A program made the position numbers and the translations under genes. From Roseateles sp. (GTDB lineage: Bacteria; Pseudomonadota; Gammaproteobacteria; Burkholderiales; Burkholderiaceae_C): 64,000 nt of DNA. Position 1 is the stretch's first letter, and each line of letters starts with the position of its first letter. A model generated the notes under the pieces. That model saw only the letters and a list, made by a program, of their open reading frames with translations, made no database searches and was not told the origin of the DNA. Positions 1 through 8,964 of this stretch are shown piece by piece. The DNA is taken from assembly GCA_019234295.1 (NCBI GenBank), contig JAFALK010000028.1, positions 1 to 64,000 on the forward strand, in the 5' to 3' direction.

Positions 1-231
1 GGCGGTGGCGGCTACGGCGGCGGCGGCAGCCGTTCCGGTGGCGGCGGCGACGGCGGCGGCGGCGGCCGTTCGGGTGGCGGCGGCTACGGTGGTGGTGGTG
101 GCGGCGGCTACGGCGGCGGCGGTGGCCGCTCGGGTGGCGGCGGCTCCGGCGGCGGCGGCGGCCGTTCGGGTGGCGGCGGCTACGGCGGCGGCGGTGGCGG
201 CAGCTACGGCGGTGGCCGTTCCGGCGGTTAC
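1..231 (+). repeat. GGC-rich imperfect tandem repeat coding for Gly-rich segments
   Basis: The stretch is built of imperfect repeats of about 27-33 bp, mixing ggcggcggc runs with tacggc and cgttcgggt units. It encodes the Gly-Tyr-Arg-Ser tail of the cut-off protein. Being repetitive, it is prone to length change and assembly error. Confidence 0.7.
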
Positions 232-234
232 TGA
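1..234 (+). CDS. C-terminal glycine-rich tail of a cut-off protein (probable RRM-type RNA-binding protein)
   Basis: Frame 1 is open from the left edge to TGA at 232-234. It encodes about 77 residues made almost wholly of Gly with regularly placed Tyr, Arg-Ser and Ser, in units such as GGGGYGGGG and GGRSGGGG, ending RSGGY. Such tails follow one RRM domain in the small cold-inducible RNA-binding proteins common in Burkholderiales and are thought to aid RNA binding or self-association. The RRM itself would lie to the left of the window, so the family call is inference from the tail alone. A different frame of the same DNA gives an Ala/Val-rich open frame that is an artefact of the GGC-rich repeat. 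Confidence 0.6.
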   Translation, partial: GGGGYGGGGSRSGGGGDGGGGGRSGGGGYGGGGGGGYGGGGGRSGGGGSGGGGGRSGGGGYGGGGGGSYGGGRSGGY

Positions 235-261
235 TCTCCCGGATTCCCTACACAGCGCAAG

Positions 262-292
262 ACGCCCCGAGGATTTTCCCGGGGCGTTTTTT
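262..292 (+). terminator. Rho-independent terminator of the Gly-rich gene
   Basis: An 8-bp perfect stem (ACGCCCCG at 262-269 pairing with CGGGGCGT at 280-287), a 10-nt loop and a run of six T at 287-292, 27 bases after the stop codon. The T-run touches the stop codon of the convergent SDR gene at 292-294. Confidence 0.9.
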
Positions 293-1065
293 CATTCCGT
301 ACCGCGGTGCTTGCGTTTGCGGCCAGCCAGGATGCGGTCGTAGAGCCAGTTGGGCAGCACGCGCAGAAGCTTGGCCACCACGCCCATCTGCCACGGAATC
401 ACGCGGTAGCTGACGCGCGCCGAGATAGCCTTGAAGGCCCGGTCGGCAAAGTCCTCGGGCTGCAGCAGGAAGGGCATGCCGTAGCGGTTCTTGCTCGTCA
501 GCGGCGTGGCCACGTAGCCGGGGCAGATTGTGCTCACCTGCACGCCAAAGGGCCGGCATTCGCCACGCAGGCTCTCGCAATAGCTGACCACCGCGGCCTT
601 GCTCGAGCAATAGGCGGCATGGCCCGGCAGGCCGCGGATGGCCGTCACGCTGGCGATCCCCACGAGCGTGCCGCTGCGCCGCTCGTTCATCGGCGTGATG
701 AAGGGCTGGAAGGTGGCGGCCAGGCCGATGTTGTTGGTGGCGTACATGCGCTGCATGACGGTGAGGTCTACGTAGATCGCGCTGTCGATGCCGATGCTAA
801 AGCCCGCATTGGCGATCACCACCTCGGGCAGGCCCTGCGCCTGGATGCAGGCGCGGCCGGCAGCCGTGATCGATTCGATCTCGCTGACGTCAGCGGCATA
901 GACCCCGCAATCGGCCGCGGACAGGCCTTGTTCGGCGGCCCAGGCCCGCATCACTTCAGCGCGCCGCGCAACCAAGGCCAGGCGCCAGCCGGCGCGCGCA
1001 TAACGCAAGGCCAGGGCCTGGCCGATACCGCTGGAAGCGCCGGTGATGTAGACGAGAGGCTTCAC
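292..1065 (-). CDS. SDR family NAD(P)-dependent oxidoreductase
   Basis: Classical short-chain dehydrogenase of 257 residues. The Rossmann cofactor motif TGASSGIG is at residues 8-15, NAG at 86-88, catalytic Ser at 139 and the YxxxK pair at Tyr152/Lys156. The C-terminal 30 residues are basic and hydrophobic and might touch the membrane. The family reduces or oxidises carbonyl/alcohol substrates; the substrate here is not evident. It is the last gene of a minus-strand run and its start overlaps the end of lptC by 4 bp, so it is probably co-transcribed with the Kdo/LPS genes. It occupies the place where lptA is often found in related bacteria. Membership is sure, the role unknown. Confidence 0.88.
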   Translation of the reverse strand: MKPLVYITGASSGIGQALALRYARAGWRLALVARRAEVMRAWAAEQGLSAADCGVYAADVSEIESITAAGRACIQAQGLPEVVIANAGFSIGIDSAIYVDLTVMQRMYATNNIGLAATFQPFITPMNERRSGTLVGIASVTAIRGLPGHAAYCSSKAAVVSYCESLRGECRPFGVQVSTICPGYVATPLTSKNRYGMPFLLQPEDFADRAFKAISARVSYRVIPWQMGVVAKLLRVLPNWLYDRILAGRKRKHRGTE

Positions 1066-1721
1066 GGCTTGCGAGGCTGGAACCGGCCGTGCGCGGGGCC
1101 GCCAAAGTACAGCTGGCCCTTCAGGTGCTCGTAGACGAAGTCCGGCACCTGCAACTCGCTTCCGGGCAGGCTGATCTGCACGGGCAGGTGCGAACGCAGG
1201 ATCTCGCCTTGCGCCTCGGCCTGGAGAAAGTCACCGCGCACGACCAGGCGCGGCTGGCCGGTTTCTGGCGTGGCCGCGTCGAAGGAGCGCACAAGGACGT
1301 CGCCCAGCAGCTGTACCTGGCTCCCGTCGCCGTTGGAGAGCGCGCGCCTGGCGGTGGCGACGATGAGGCGGCCGTCGTTGCCGTAGGCGCGCACCTCGGC
1401 GGTGTCGATTTCCATGGTGTCTGTATCGGGGTAGTGGCGCAGGGCCTCGCCCTCCACGCGCATGCGCAAGCGCCCGTCCGCGCCCATGCGGTTGAGCTCG
1501 AATCGGCGCATGGTGTAGTCGGGCTCGTGGCGCAGCGGCGCACTCACCGTGGGGCCGCCGAACAAGGGCGCGTTCTTGACGAGCCACCAGGTGCCGGCCG
1601 CTAGCAGCGCCATGAGCAGGAGCGGCAACCAGGCAGAGAACCAGCGCCGCGCGCGCGCCGCCACACTCAAGCCGAGCCGGGGAGCGGGCCGCACTCCCGC
1701 AGCCGCGGGTGCCAGGGCCAT
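1062..1721 (-). CDS. lptC: LPS export ABC transporter periplasmic protein LptC
   Basis: Bitopic inner-membrane component of the Lpt machine, which takes LPS from LptB2FG and passes it to LptA. The 219-residue product has an Ala/Arg-rich cytoplasmic start, one transmembrane segment at about residues 29-47, and a periplasmic beta-jellyroll domain with the alternating short-strand pattern typical of LptC (for example MRRFELNRMGADGRLRMRVE in part, then IDTAEVRAYGNDGRL). It overlaps kdsC by 1 bp upstream and the SDR by 4 bp downstream, so translation is probably coupled. lptA and lptB do not follow. Confidence 0.85.
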   Translation of the reverse strand: MALAPAAAGVRPAPRLGLSVAARARRWFSAWLPLLLMALLAAGTWWLVKNAPLFGGPTVSAPLRHEPDYTMRRFELNRMGADGRLRMRVEGEALRHYPDTDTMEIDTAEVRAYGNDGRLIVATARRALSNGDGSQVQLLGDVLVRSFDAATPETGQPRLVVRGDFLQAEAQGEILRSHLPVQISLPGSELQVPDFVYEHLKGQLYFGGPAHGRFQPRKP

Positions 1722-2299
1722 CAGGCGCGGCCTCCGTCGAGCGTGTCGAGATGCCCGGCGAAGAGGCGCGCGTAATGGCCGCCGGCCGAGAGCAGCAGGT
1801 CACAGCATTCGCGCGCCGCACCGTGGCCGCCGGCCGCGGCGGTCACGTATTGCGCCACGGCCTTGACCTCGGCGTGGGCCTGGGCCGGCGCGCAGGCGAA
1901 GGCGGCTCGCGTCATCAGGGGCAGGTCGGGCCAGTCGTCGCCCATGGCCGCCACCTCGTCCCAGTGCAAGCCCAGCTGCGCGAGCAGCGGCTCGGCCACT
2001 GCCAGCTTGTCCTTGGCCCCGAAGACCGCGTGCGTAAGGCCCAGGTCGGCCACGCGGCGGCGCACGGCGGCAGAGTCGCGACCCGTGATGATGAGTGGCG
2101 TGATGCCGACCATGGCCAGCAGCTTGAGCCCGTGGCCGTCGAGCGTGGAAAAGGCCTTGAAGACCTCGCCGCTCTCGCCGATGTAGATGCGCCCGTCGGT
2201 CAGCACGCCGTCCACGTCGAAGATGGCCGCCTTGAGGCCAAGCGCTGGGCCCTGCGCTTTGAGCAGCAGCTCGGGTGGGAATTTGAGCGAGGGCTTCAT
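1721..2299 (-). CDS. kdsC: 3-deoxy-D-manno-octulosonate 8-phosphate phosphatase KdsC
   Basis: HAD-superfamily phosphatase of 192 residues, the usual KdsC length with no cap domain. Motif I has the DxD pair Asp28/Asp30 in FDVDGVLTDG, motif II is ITGRDS near 71-76, a Lys follows at about 96-98, and motif III is GDDWPD at 120-125. It removes phosphate from Kdo-8-P to give Kdo, the inner-core LPS sugar. It lies between kdsD and lptC with 1-bp overlaps on each side, consistent with one translationally coupled LPS operon. Confidence 0.93.
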   Translation of the reverse strand: MKPSLKFPPELLLKAQGPALGLKAAIFDVDGVLTDGRIYIGESGEVFKAFSTLDGHGLKLLAMVGITPLIITGRDSAAVRRRVADLGLTHAVFGAKDKLAVAEPLLAQLGLHWDEVAAMGDDWPDLPLMTRAAFACAPAQAHAEVKAVAQYVTAAAGGHGAARECCDLLLSAGGHYARLFAGHLDTLDGGRA

Positions 2300-3297
2300 C
2301 AGATGACCTTGGCGCGCATGAGATCGTTGATGGAGATGGCGCCCTGCAGGCGACGCTCACCGTCCACCACGAGGACCACGGTGATGCGCGCGTCTTCCAT
2401 GAGGTCGGCCGCATCGACGGCCAGCGCCTCAGCGCCGATGGTGCGCGGCTTCGGGTGCGCCACGTCAACGGCCTTCAGGGCGCGCAGGTCCTGCCCCTTC
2501 TCGATCAGGCGGCGCAGGTCGCCGTCGGTGAAGATGCCCTCGACCCGGTCTTGGGCGTCCACGAGCACGGCCATGCCCAGGCCGCCGGCCGACATCGCGC
2601 GCATGACTTCAGTGAAGGGCGTCTCGGCCGTCACGCGCGGCAGGGCCTCGCCGCTGCGCATGAGGTCGCGCACATGGGTCAGCAGCTTGCGGCCCAGAGC
2701 GCCGCCGGGATGCGAGCGGGCAAAGTCCTCGGGCTTGAAGCCGCGCGCATCGAGCAGGGCCACCGCCAGCGCATCGCCCAGCGCCATCTGCGCCGTGGTG
2801 CTGGCCGTGGGCGCAAGCTTGAGCGGGCAGGCCTCCTCGGCCACGGCGCTGTCGAGCACGTGATTGGCGTGGCGGGCCAGGCTCGAATCGGCGCCACCCG
2901 TCATCGCGATGATGGGGACGTGCAGACGCTTCAGGACCGGCAAAATGGCGTTGAGCTCGTCGCTCTCGCCAGAGTTCGACAGGGCGAGCACCACGTCCTC
3001 GCCCGTCACCATGCCGAGGTCGCCATGGCTGGCCTCGGCCGGGTGGACAAAGAGCGCGGGCGTGCCGGTCGAGGCCAGGGTGGCCGCGATCTTGCGTCCC
3101 ACGTGACCGCTCTTGCCCATGCCCATCACGGCCACGCGGCCGCGGCATTGCAAGATGGTGTGCAGGGCGGCGGTGAAAGCCTCGCCGAGGCGAGGCCCCA
3201 GCTCGAGGAGGGCGCTGGCTTCGATGCGCAGCGCCTCCCGGGCCACTTCGAGCGCACGGGCGCTCATCGGTGCAGACTGTTCGGACGGTTCGGACAT
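2299..3297 (-). CDS. kdsD: D-arabinose-5-phosphate isomerase KdsD (KpsF/GutQ family)
   Basis: 332 residues with an N-terminal SIS sugar-isomerase domain (about 40-170, with GKSGHVGRK at 61-69 and SNSGESDE near 110) and two C-terminal CBS domains (about 215-330). It converts ribulose 5-phosphate to arabinose 5-phosphate, the first committed step to Kdo. The CBS pair is usual for the family. ATG at 3297 leaves a natural N-terminus. It heads the kdsD-kdsC-lptC-SDR string; the 40 bp to the upstream glutamate dehydrogenase on the same strand contain no clear terminator. Confidence 0.93.
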   Translation of the reverse strand: MSEPSEQSAPMSARALEVAREALRIEASALLELGPRLGEAFTAALHTILQCRGRVAVMGMGKSGHVGRKIAATLASTGTPALFVHPAEASHGDLGMVTGEDVVLALSNSGESDELNAILPVLKRLHVPIIAMTGGADSSLARHANHVLDSAVAEEACPLKLAPTASTTAQMALGDALAVALLDARGFKPEDFARSHPGGALGRKLLTHVRDLMRSGEALPRVTAETPFTEVMRAMSAGGLGMAVLVDAQDRVEGIFTDGDLRRLIEKGQDLRALKAVDVAHPKPRTIGAEALAVDAADLMEDARITVVLVVDGERRLQGAISINDLMRAKVI

Positions 3298-3337
3298 CCC
3301 GCAAGTTTAGGGGCTGCCGCCGCGCCCCACGCCCGAA

Positions 3338-4609
3338 TCAGGGGTACAGACCGCGTTCCTCGCGCGCCTCCAGCACCCGGGTGCACGCAACCACGAAGGC
3401 CGCCGTACGCAGGCTGATGCGGTGCTGCTCCGACGTTTCCCAGATGTGCTTGAAGGCGCCGGTGATGATCTTGTCCAGGCGGACATTGATCTCGTCTTCG
3501 GTCCAGAAGAAGGACGAGAAATCCTGCACCCATTCGAAGTACGAGACCGTGACGCCGCCGGCATTGGCGATCACGTCGGGCACAACGCGAATGCCACGGT
3601 CAGCCAGCACGGCGTCGCCGTCCGGGGTGGTCGGGCCGTTCGCGCCTTCGAGCACGATGCGGGCCTTGATGCGCTGGGCGCGGGCCTGCGTGATCTGGCC
3701 TTCAAGCGCGGCCGGGATCAGCACGTCGGTCTTCACATCCCAAAAGTCTTCGTTGTCGATCTTGTCCCCACCCTTGAAGCCGGCCACGCCACCGGTCTTG
3801 GCCACGTGGTCGAGCAAGTCGGCCATGTCAAAGCCCTGCTCGTTGAGGATGGTGCCGGTGTGGTCTTGCACGGCGACGATCTTGGCGCCGCTGGCTGCGA
3901 AGAGCTTGGCAGCAATCGAGCCCACGTTGCCGAAGCCTTGTACGGCCACGCGCGCGCCTTCCATAGGCACGTTCATGCGACGCATGGTCTCGCGGCCGAT
4001 CACGAACACGCCGCGGCCGGTGGCAGCCACACGGCCCAGCGAGCCGCCCAGCGGGATGGGCTTGCCGGTGACGACGCCGGTGGCCGTGGCGCCAGCGTTC
4101 ATCGAGTACGTGTCCATCATCCAGGCCATGATCTGGCCGTTGGTGTTGACGTCGGGGGCCGGGATGTCCTGCTGCGGGCCGATGATGATGCCGATCTCGC
4201 TCGTGTAGCGGCGCGTGATCTTCTCGAGCTCCTTCATGGAATGAAGCTTGGGATCAAAGCGAATGCCACCTTTGGCGCCGCCATAGGGCAAGTTCACTGC
4301 GGCATTCTTGATCGTCATCCAGGCCGACAGGGCCATCACTTCTTCCAGCGTGACGTCAGGGTGGTAGCGCACGCCGCCCTTACCCGGGCCGCGGGTCAGG
4401 CTGTGCTGGACGCGGTAACCCTCGAAGTGGGCAATGCTGCCGTTGTCGAGCTCGATGGGAATGTCGACGATCAGCGCGCGCTTGGGGCGGCGCATGGTCT
4501 CGACCCAGCGCTGCAGGCGACCCAGATACGGTTCGACCGCATCGATCTGCGCCAGATACGTGCCCCAGGGGCTGTTTCGGGAGGGCGAAACAAACGAGAG
4601 GTTGGACAT
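3338..4609 (-). CDS. gdhA: Glu/Leu/Phe/Val dehydrogenase, probable glutamate dehydrogenase
   Basis: 423 residues, the length of the hexameric GudB/RocG-like class. Conserved pieces are [11 protein letters not shown] and PYGGAKGGI (substrate-binding and catalytic Lys), [19 protein letters not shown], and a C-terminal Rossmann domain with GFGNVG. It interconverts glutamate and 2-oxoglutarate plus ammonia; NAD or NADP preference cannot be read with certainty. Start ATG 4609 has a good GAGGAG ribosome site upstream. It is divergent from the cation antiporter, and the shared intergenic region holds a perfect inverted repeat that may be an operator. Confidence 0.92.
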   Translation of the reverse strand: MSNLSFVSPSRNSPWGTYLAQIDAVEPYLGRLQRWVETMRRPKRALIVDIPIELDNGSIAHFEGYRVQHSLTRGPGKGGVRYHPDVTLEEVMALSAWMTIKNAAVNLPYGGAKGGIRFDPKLHSMKELEKITRRYTSEIGIIIGPQQDIPAPDVNTNGQIMAWMMDTYSMNAGATATGVVTGKPIPLGGSLGRVAATGRGVFVIGRETMRRMNVPMEGARVAVQGFGNVGSIAAKLFAASGAKIVAVQDHTGTILNEQGFDMADLLDHVAKTGGVAGFKGGDKIDNEDFWDVKTDVLIPAALEGQITQARAQRIKARIVLEGANGPTTPDGDAVLADRGIRVVPDVIANAGGVTVSYFEWVQDFSSFFWTEDEINVRLDKIITGAFKHIWETSEQHRISLRTAAFVVACTRVLEAREERGLYP

Positions 4610-4693
4610 GCTTGACTCCTCAAATTTCGGTGAGGCGAACGGTATCGCGAAGCCTCGCTTCGCGCCCGAGAAAGTGCAAGCCGTGTATTCATG

Positions 4694-4718
4694 CCCTTAT
4701 GCGCCTTGCGCATAAGGG
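4694..4718. promoter_or_regulatory. Perfect 11-bp inverted repeat, candidate LysR-type operator between gdhA and the antiporter gene
   Basis: Arms CCCTTATGCGC (4694-4704) and GCGCATAAGGG (4708-4718) flank CTT. The core ATGC-N7-GCAT fits the T-N11-A pattern bound by LysR-type regulators. It lies 85 bp upstream of gdhA and 74 bp upstream of the antiporter. No T-run follows, so it is not a typical terminator. Confidence 0.55.
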
Positions 4719-4791
4719 TGGGTATTCCCCAGGAGTCCACGTCGCCACGCCCGACGTTTGTCCCGGGGGGACGGGCCATTACCATCGCCTC

Positions 4792-6792
4792 ATGATCACC
4801 TCGCTTGAGCTGGCCCTGCTCTACCTCGTCGCAGCCGTGCTGGGCGTAGTGGCCTGCCGGCTGGCCAAGCTGCCGCCGATGCTGGGCTACCTGGTCGTGG
4901 GCGTGCTGATCGGGCCGCACGCGCTGGCCCTGGGCAACGACAGCCCCGGCATGCACTACCTGGCCGAATTTGGCGTGGTCTTCCTGATGTTTGTCATCGG
5001 GCTGGAATTCAATCTGCCCAAGCTGCGCAGCATGCGCACCCTGGTCTTCGGGCTGGGGCTGGCGCAGGTGATCCTGACCGTGTTGGGCTCCATGGCCGGC
5101 AACGCGATGCTGCAATTCGGGCTCGCCTGGGCCCACCTGCCCTGGGACCTGGACTGGCGCGGTGCCCTGGTACTCGGCGCGGCCATGGCGATGAGCAGCA
5201 CGGCCATCGTGGTCAAGCTGATGGCCGAGCGGCTCGAGCTGGACAGCCCGCATGGCCGCGCCGTCATGGGCGTGCTGCTGTTCCAGGACCTGGCCTTGGT
5301 CCCGCTGCTGGTGGTCATCCCGGCCCTGAACAGCGGCGCCTCGGAAATGGCCAGCTCGCTGGCCTGGGCCGGGCTCAAGGCAGCCGCGGTGCTGGGCCTG
5401 CTGCTCATGGGCGGCCAGAAGGCCATGCACTGGTGGCTGACCCTGGTGGCGCGGCGCAAGAGCGACGAGCTCTTCATGCTCAACCTGCTGCTCGTGACCC
5501 TGGGCCTGGCCTGGCTGACCGACAAGGCCGGCCTCTCCATGGCCCTGGGCGCCTTCGTGGCCGGCATGCTGATCGCCGAGACCGAATACAAGCACCAGGT
5601 GGAAACCGACATCCGCCCTTTCCACGACGTGCTGCTGGGCCTGTTCTTCATCACCATCGGCATGCAGCTCGACGGCCGCGCGCTGATCTCGCAATGGCCG
5701 CTGGTGATCCTGTTGTCGCTCGTGCCTGTGCTCGTGAAGTTCGCCCTGGTCGCGGGCTTGGCCAAGGTCTTCAAGGAGCCCACGGGCGTGGCACTGCGCA
5801 CCGGCCTGTACCTGGCCCAGGCCGGTGAGTTCGGCTTCGTGCTGCTGACCTTGGGCGTGCAGCAGGGCCTCCTGCGCGATCCGTGGATCAGCCCCGTGCT
5901 CGCCAGCATGGTGATCTCCATGCTGGCCACGCCACTGCTGATCACCTACAGCAACCGCATCGTGATGAGGCTCTCCAGCAGCGACTGGATGATGCAATCG
6001 CTTCAGCTGACGATGATCGCCAAGAAGTCCATCAAGACCGAGGCTCACACCGTCATCTGCGGCTATGGCCGCAGCGGCCAGAACCTGGCGCGCCTGCTGG
6101 AAAGCCAGCGCATCCCCTATGTGGCCCTGGACCTCGACCCCGACCGCGTGAGCCAGGCCACGGCGGCGGGCCAGAACGTGGTCTTCGGCGATGCGGCTCG
6201 CCTGTCCAGCCTGATGGCCGCCGGCCTGGCACGCGCCGCGGCCGTGGTCGTGACGTACCACGACACGCCTTCGGCACTGAAGATCCTGCGCCTCACCCGC
6301 GCCCATGCACCGCAAGTGCCCGTGATCGTGCGCACCATTGACGACAGCGACCTCGAGCGGCTGCGCGAGGCCGGCGCCGCCGAAGTGGTGCCCGAGGCCA
6401 TCGAGGGCTCGCTGATGCTGGCCAGCCACGCGCTGGCCCTCGTGGGCGTGCCCATGCGCCGCGTGATCCGTGTGGTGCAGCAGGCGCGCGAGGCGCGCTA
6501 CGGGCTGCTGCGCGGCTACTTCCACGGTGCCGATGACGATGGTCTGGAGGAGCGTGGTCAGGCTCGGTTGCGGTCCGTCACGCTACCCGCGAACAGCCCG
6601 TTCACGGGCATATCGCTCAATGAGCTGGCACTGCACTCGCTCGAAGTCAGCGTGCTGTCGATCCGGCGCAAAAGCGGGGCCGTCGTGCGCAGCAGTGATG
6701 ACTTGCGCCTGAACGGGGGCGACACGCTCGTGCTCTCGGGAATACCCGAAGCCTTGACGATGGCGGAAGAGAAGCTGCTGAGTTCAGCCTGA
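4792..6792 (+). CDS. CPA2-family monovalent cation:proton antiporter with RCK domain (KefB/KefC-like)
   Basis: 666 residues. The first ~380 form the 12-13 helix Na+/H+ exchanger fold typical of KefB/KefC (LPPMLGYLVVGVLIGP near the start, MSSTAIVVKLMAE, FFITIGMQLDG). A TrkA-N/RCK nucleotide-binding domain begins near residue 420 (VICGYGRSGQNLARLL) and a TrkA-C-like domain ends the protein. It would exchange K+ or Na+ for protons under ligand control. ATG 4792 is chosen because the membrane domain starts immediately and upstream in-frame codons are not membrane-like; no strong ribosome site is visible. In related bacteria such a gene often neighbours kdsD. Confidence 0.88.
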   Translation: MITSLELALLYLVAAVLGVVACRLAKLPPMLGYLVVGVLIGPHALALGNDSPGMHYLAEFGVVFLMFVIGLEFNLPKLRSMRTLVFGLGLAQVILTVLGSMAGNAMLQFGLAWAHLPWDLDWRGALVLGAAMAMSSTAIVVKLMAERLELDSPHGRAVMGVLLFQDLALVPLLVVIPALNSGASEMASSLAWAGLKAAAVLGLLLMGGQKAMHWWLTLVARRKSDELFMLNLLLVTLGLAWLTDKAGLSMALGAFVAGMLIAETEYKHQVETDIRPFHDVLLGLFFITIGMQLDGRALISQWPLVILLSLVPVLVKFALVAGLAKVFKEPTGVALRTGLYLAQAGEFGFVLLTLGVQQGLLRDPWISPVLASMVISMLATPLLITYSNRIVMRLSSSDWMMQSLQLTMIAKKSIKTEAHTVICGYGRSGQNLARLLESQRIPYVALDLDPDRVSQATAAGQNVVFGDAARLSSLMAAGLARAAAVVVTYHDTPSALKILRLTRAHAPQVPVIVRTIDDSDLERLREAGAAEVVPEAIEGSLMLASHALALVGVPMRRVIRVVQQAREARYGLLRGYFHGADDDGLEERGQARLRSVTLPANSPFTGISLNELALHSLEVSVLSIRRKSGAVVRSSDDLRLNGGDTLVLSGIPEALTMAEEKLLSSA

Positions 6793-6865
6793 ATTCGTCT
6801 TGCAGCTCAGACCCCTTGTTCGGGTGGCTTGTGGGCGAGTACAGGACAGTCGGGTAATTTTCCTA

Positions 6866-6881
6866 TGGCACCGGTCAAGCA
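6866..6881 (+). promoter_or_regulatory. Possible sigma-54 promoter of the PEP-CTERM gene
   Basis: TGGCAC at 6866-6871 with GG-N10-GC spacing to GC at 6879-6880, about 50 bp upstream of the ATG. The -24 element is perfect but the -12 element reads AAGCA instead of TTGCA/T. PEP-CTERM genes in exosortase bacteria are known to be sigma-54 dependent (PrsK/PrsR systems), which makes the site plausible but unproven. Confidence 0.4.
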
Positions 6882-6927
6882 GCGCTTGAACAATCGCCCC
6901 GTCTTCTTAAAGGGATGCGCCACAACA

Positions 6928-7644
6928 ATGAAAAAGCTTGTCATCGCGAGCCTAGCTCTGATCAGCAGTGCATGGAGTCACGCCACGCCCGACGTCGTCT
7001 TGAGTTTTACGCAACCAACGGCCGCGCCGATCGGAGCTCATGACCCCATCCCCCTGTGGTTGACCGTATCGGTCCCTGCAGGTCAGTCCGATTTCGTTTT
7101 CGACCCGAACGCTGGCTTTCCCTGGGGCTTCGCTGCGAGCGACATCCCGACCACAGGCTTCGACAGCAGCTTCACCAATCGAACTTTCACGAGCTATTCC
7201 AGCGCTTCCATCGGCTTCGGCGAAACGTGCACGGATGGTGCTGCCACCACGATGGTTTGCAACACCTCCCCCTATGGAATAGCGTCCGGCCCCGGATTCC
7301 AATCGATCGCCGATGCGAACGGCCTGGTTCACATCAGTGCCGGCAGCAGCGTGAGCGTGCTGGCAGGCACCTTCTACCCGAGCGCAGCCGGCGCAGTCCC
7401 TGGCCAGACCTACAACCTCTTCAACGCCGAGCTCGCACTGACGGTCACGGGCACCGGCCTCGACGGCTCGGGCAATACGGTGGCCCTGACGGGCATCTCC
7501 TTCTTCGACGCCACCTGTCCCTCACTGGCCCCTTCCTGCACCTTCACCCGCACCATTGCCGCGGTACCTGAACCTGGGAGCTGGGGCCTCCTCGCGCTGG
7601 GCCTGGGCGGTTTGGCCTGGGAGTTGCGCAGACGTCGCATCTGA
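6928..7644 (+). CDS. PEP-CTERM sorting domain-containing secreted protein
   Basis: 238 residues. It starts with a Sec signal peptide ([19 protein letters not shown]) and ends with the tripartite PEP-CTERM signal: VPEPGSW, a hydrophobic helix ([12 protein letters not shown]) and RRRRI. Such proteins are exported, recognised by exosortase/EpsH and delivered to the surface or exopolysaccharide matrix. The middle is Thr/Ser/Gly-rich with four Cys in two close pairs ([13 protein letters not shown] and [10 protein letters not shown]) and no domain I recognise. ATG 6928 gives the correct signal peptide; an upstream in-frame ATG would add 33 non-signal residues. It appears to stand alone as a transcription unit. 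Confidence 0.85.
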   Translation: MKKLVIASLALISSAWSHATPDVVLSFTQPTAAPIGAHDPIPLWLTVSVPAGQSDFVFDPNAGFPWGFAASDIPTTGFDSSFTNRTFTSYSSASIGFGETCTDGAATTMVCNTSPYGIASGPGFQSIADANGLVHISAGSSVSVLAGTFYPSAAGAVPGQTYNLFNAELALTVTGTGLDGSGNTVALTGISFFDATCPSLAPSCTFTRTIAAVPEPGSWGLLALGLGGLAWELRRRRI

Positions 7645-7724
7645 ATTCAACGCCAGTCCCTCCCCGGCCCCTGAAGACGCCTTTGCGACACCGGCGGCGC
7701 GCGCTTGAGCGCACACTTGCTGCC

Positions 7725-8954
7725 ATGAACTTCGACTACAGCCCCAAGGTCCAGCAGATGCGTGAGCGCCTGCTCGGCTTTTTCGACGCCCACATCTATC
7801 CCAACGAGGCCCGCTACCTCGCTGAGATCGAAGCGAACCGGGCCGCCGGCAATGCCTGGCAGCCGACGCGGGTCATCGAAGAGCTCAAGCCGCTGGCGCG
7901 AGCGGCCGGGCTGTGGAACCTCTTCCTGCCAAAGTCCCAGCGCGCGCCCGAGGGCCTGTCCAATCTCGAATACGCACCGATGTGCGAGATCATGGGGCGT
8001 GTGGTCTGGGCGGCCGAGGTCTTCAACTGCTCGGCCCCGGATACCGGAAATATGGAGACTCTGGAGCGCTACGCCAGCGAGTCGATCAAGGATCGATGGC
8101 TGGAGCCCCTGCTGCGCGGCGAGATCCGCTCAGCCTTCCTGATGACCGAGCCCGACGTGGCCTCCAGCGATGCCACCAACATCCAGTGCAGCATCGTCCG
8201 CGACGGCGATGAGTACGTGATCAACGGCCGCAAATGGTGGTCCTCCGGCGCGGGCGATCCGCGCTGCGCCGTGTACATCGTGATGGGCAAGACCGACCCC
8301 CAGGCGCCGCGCCACTCTCAGCAGTCCATGATCCTCGTGCCCGCCGACGCGCCCGGCATCACCGTCGAGCGCGCGCTGAGCGTCTTCGGCTATGACGACG
8401 CGCCGCACGGCCACATGGAGATCGAGCTGAGGAACGTTCGCGTGCCGGCCGGCAACATCCTGCTCGGCGAGGGCCGCGGCTTCGAGATCGCGCAGGGCCG
8501 GCTGGGCCCGGGACGCATTCACCACTGCATGCGCAGCGTCGGCGCCGCCGAGCGCGCGCTGGAGCTGATGTGCGCCCGCGCCGTGGCCCGCACCGCCTTT
8601 GGCAAGACCATCGCCCAGCAGACCGTCACGCAGGAGCGCATCGCGGAGGCGCGCTGCATGATCGAGCAGGCGCGGCTGCTCACGCTCAAGGCCGCCCACA
8701 TGATGGACACGGTGGGCAACAAGGCCGCGCAGGCCGAGATTGCCATGATCAAGATCGTGGCGCCGAACATCGCGCTCAAGGTGATCGACTGGGCCATTCA
8801 GGTCCACGGCGCCATGGGCATCTCACAGGACACGCCCCTGGCCATGATGTGGGCCCACCAGCGCACGCTGCGCTTTGCCGACGGGCCGGACGAGGTGCAT
8901 CGCAACGCGCTGGCCAAGCTCGAGCTCGGCCGCCACATGCCCAAGGCCCCCTAA
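7725..8954 (+). CDS. Acyl-CoA dehydrogenase, ACAD10/11-like
   Basis: 409 residues with the full acyl-CoA dehydrogenase fold: N-terminal helical domain, middle beta domain ([27 protein letters not shown]) and C-terminal helical domain ([41 protein letters not shown]). The last two motifs are FAD/substrate-binding segments typical of the ACAD10/11 group, which oxidises long or 4-hydroxylated acyl-CoAs. It forms the alpha,beta double bond and passes electrons to ETF. The start [12 protein letters not shown] fits the family. Only 10 bp separate it from the next gene, so the two are probably co-transcribed. Confidence 0.9.
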   Translation: MNFDYSPKVQQMRERLLGFFDAHIYPNEARYLAEIEANRAAGNAWQPTRVIEELKPLARAAGLWNLFLPKSQRAPEGLSNLEYAPMCEIMGRVVWAAEVFNCSAPDTGNMETLERYASESIKDRWLEPLLRGEIRSAFLMTEPDVASSDATNIQCSIVRDGDEYVINGRKWWSSGAGDPRCAVYIVMGKTDPQAPRHSQQSMILVPADAPGITVERALSVFGYDDAPHGHMEIELRNVRVPAGNILLGEGRGFEIAQGRLGPGRIHHCMRSVGAAERALELMCARAVARTAFGKTIAQQTVTQERIAEARCMIEQARLLTLKAAHMMDTVGNKAAQAEIAMIKIVAPNIALKVIDWAIQVHGAMGISQDTPLAMMWAHQRTLRFADGPDEVHRNALAKLELGRHMPKAP

Positions 8955-8964
8955 GATCCGCGGC

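Noticed and set aside
5-343. Ala/Val-rich 112-codon frame at the left edge
   Set aside because: It is the second frame of the GGC repeat and crosses the terminator. The Gly/Tyr/Arg-Ser frame is the biologically sensible one.
4471-6525. A 684-codon open frame antisense to the cation antiporter
   Set aside because: It lies wholly across the antiporter and the start of gdhA, is composed mainly of Gln, His, Gly and Ala, and has no recognisable domain. It is the expected by-product of GC-rich third positions.
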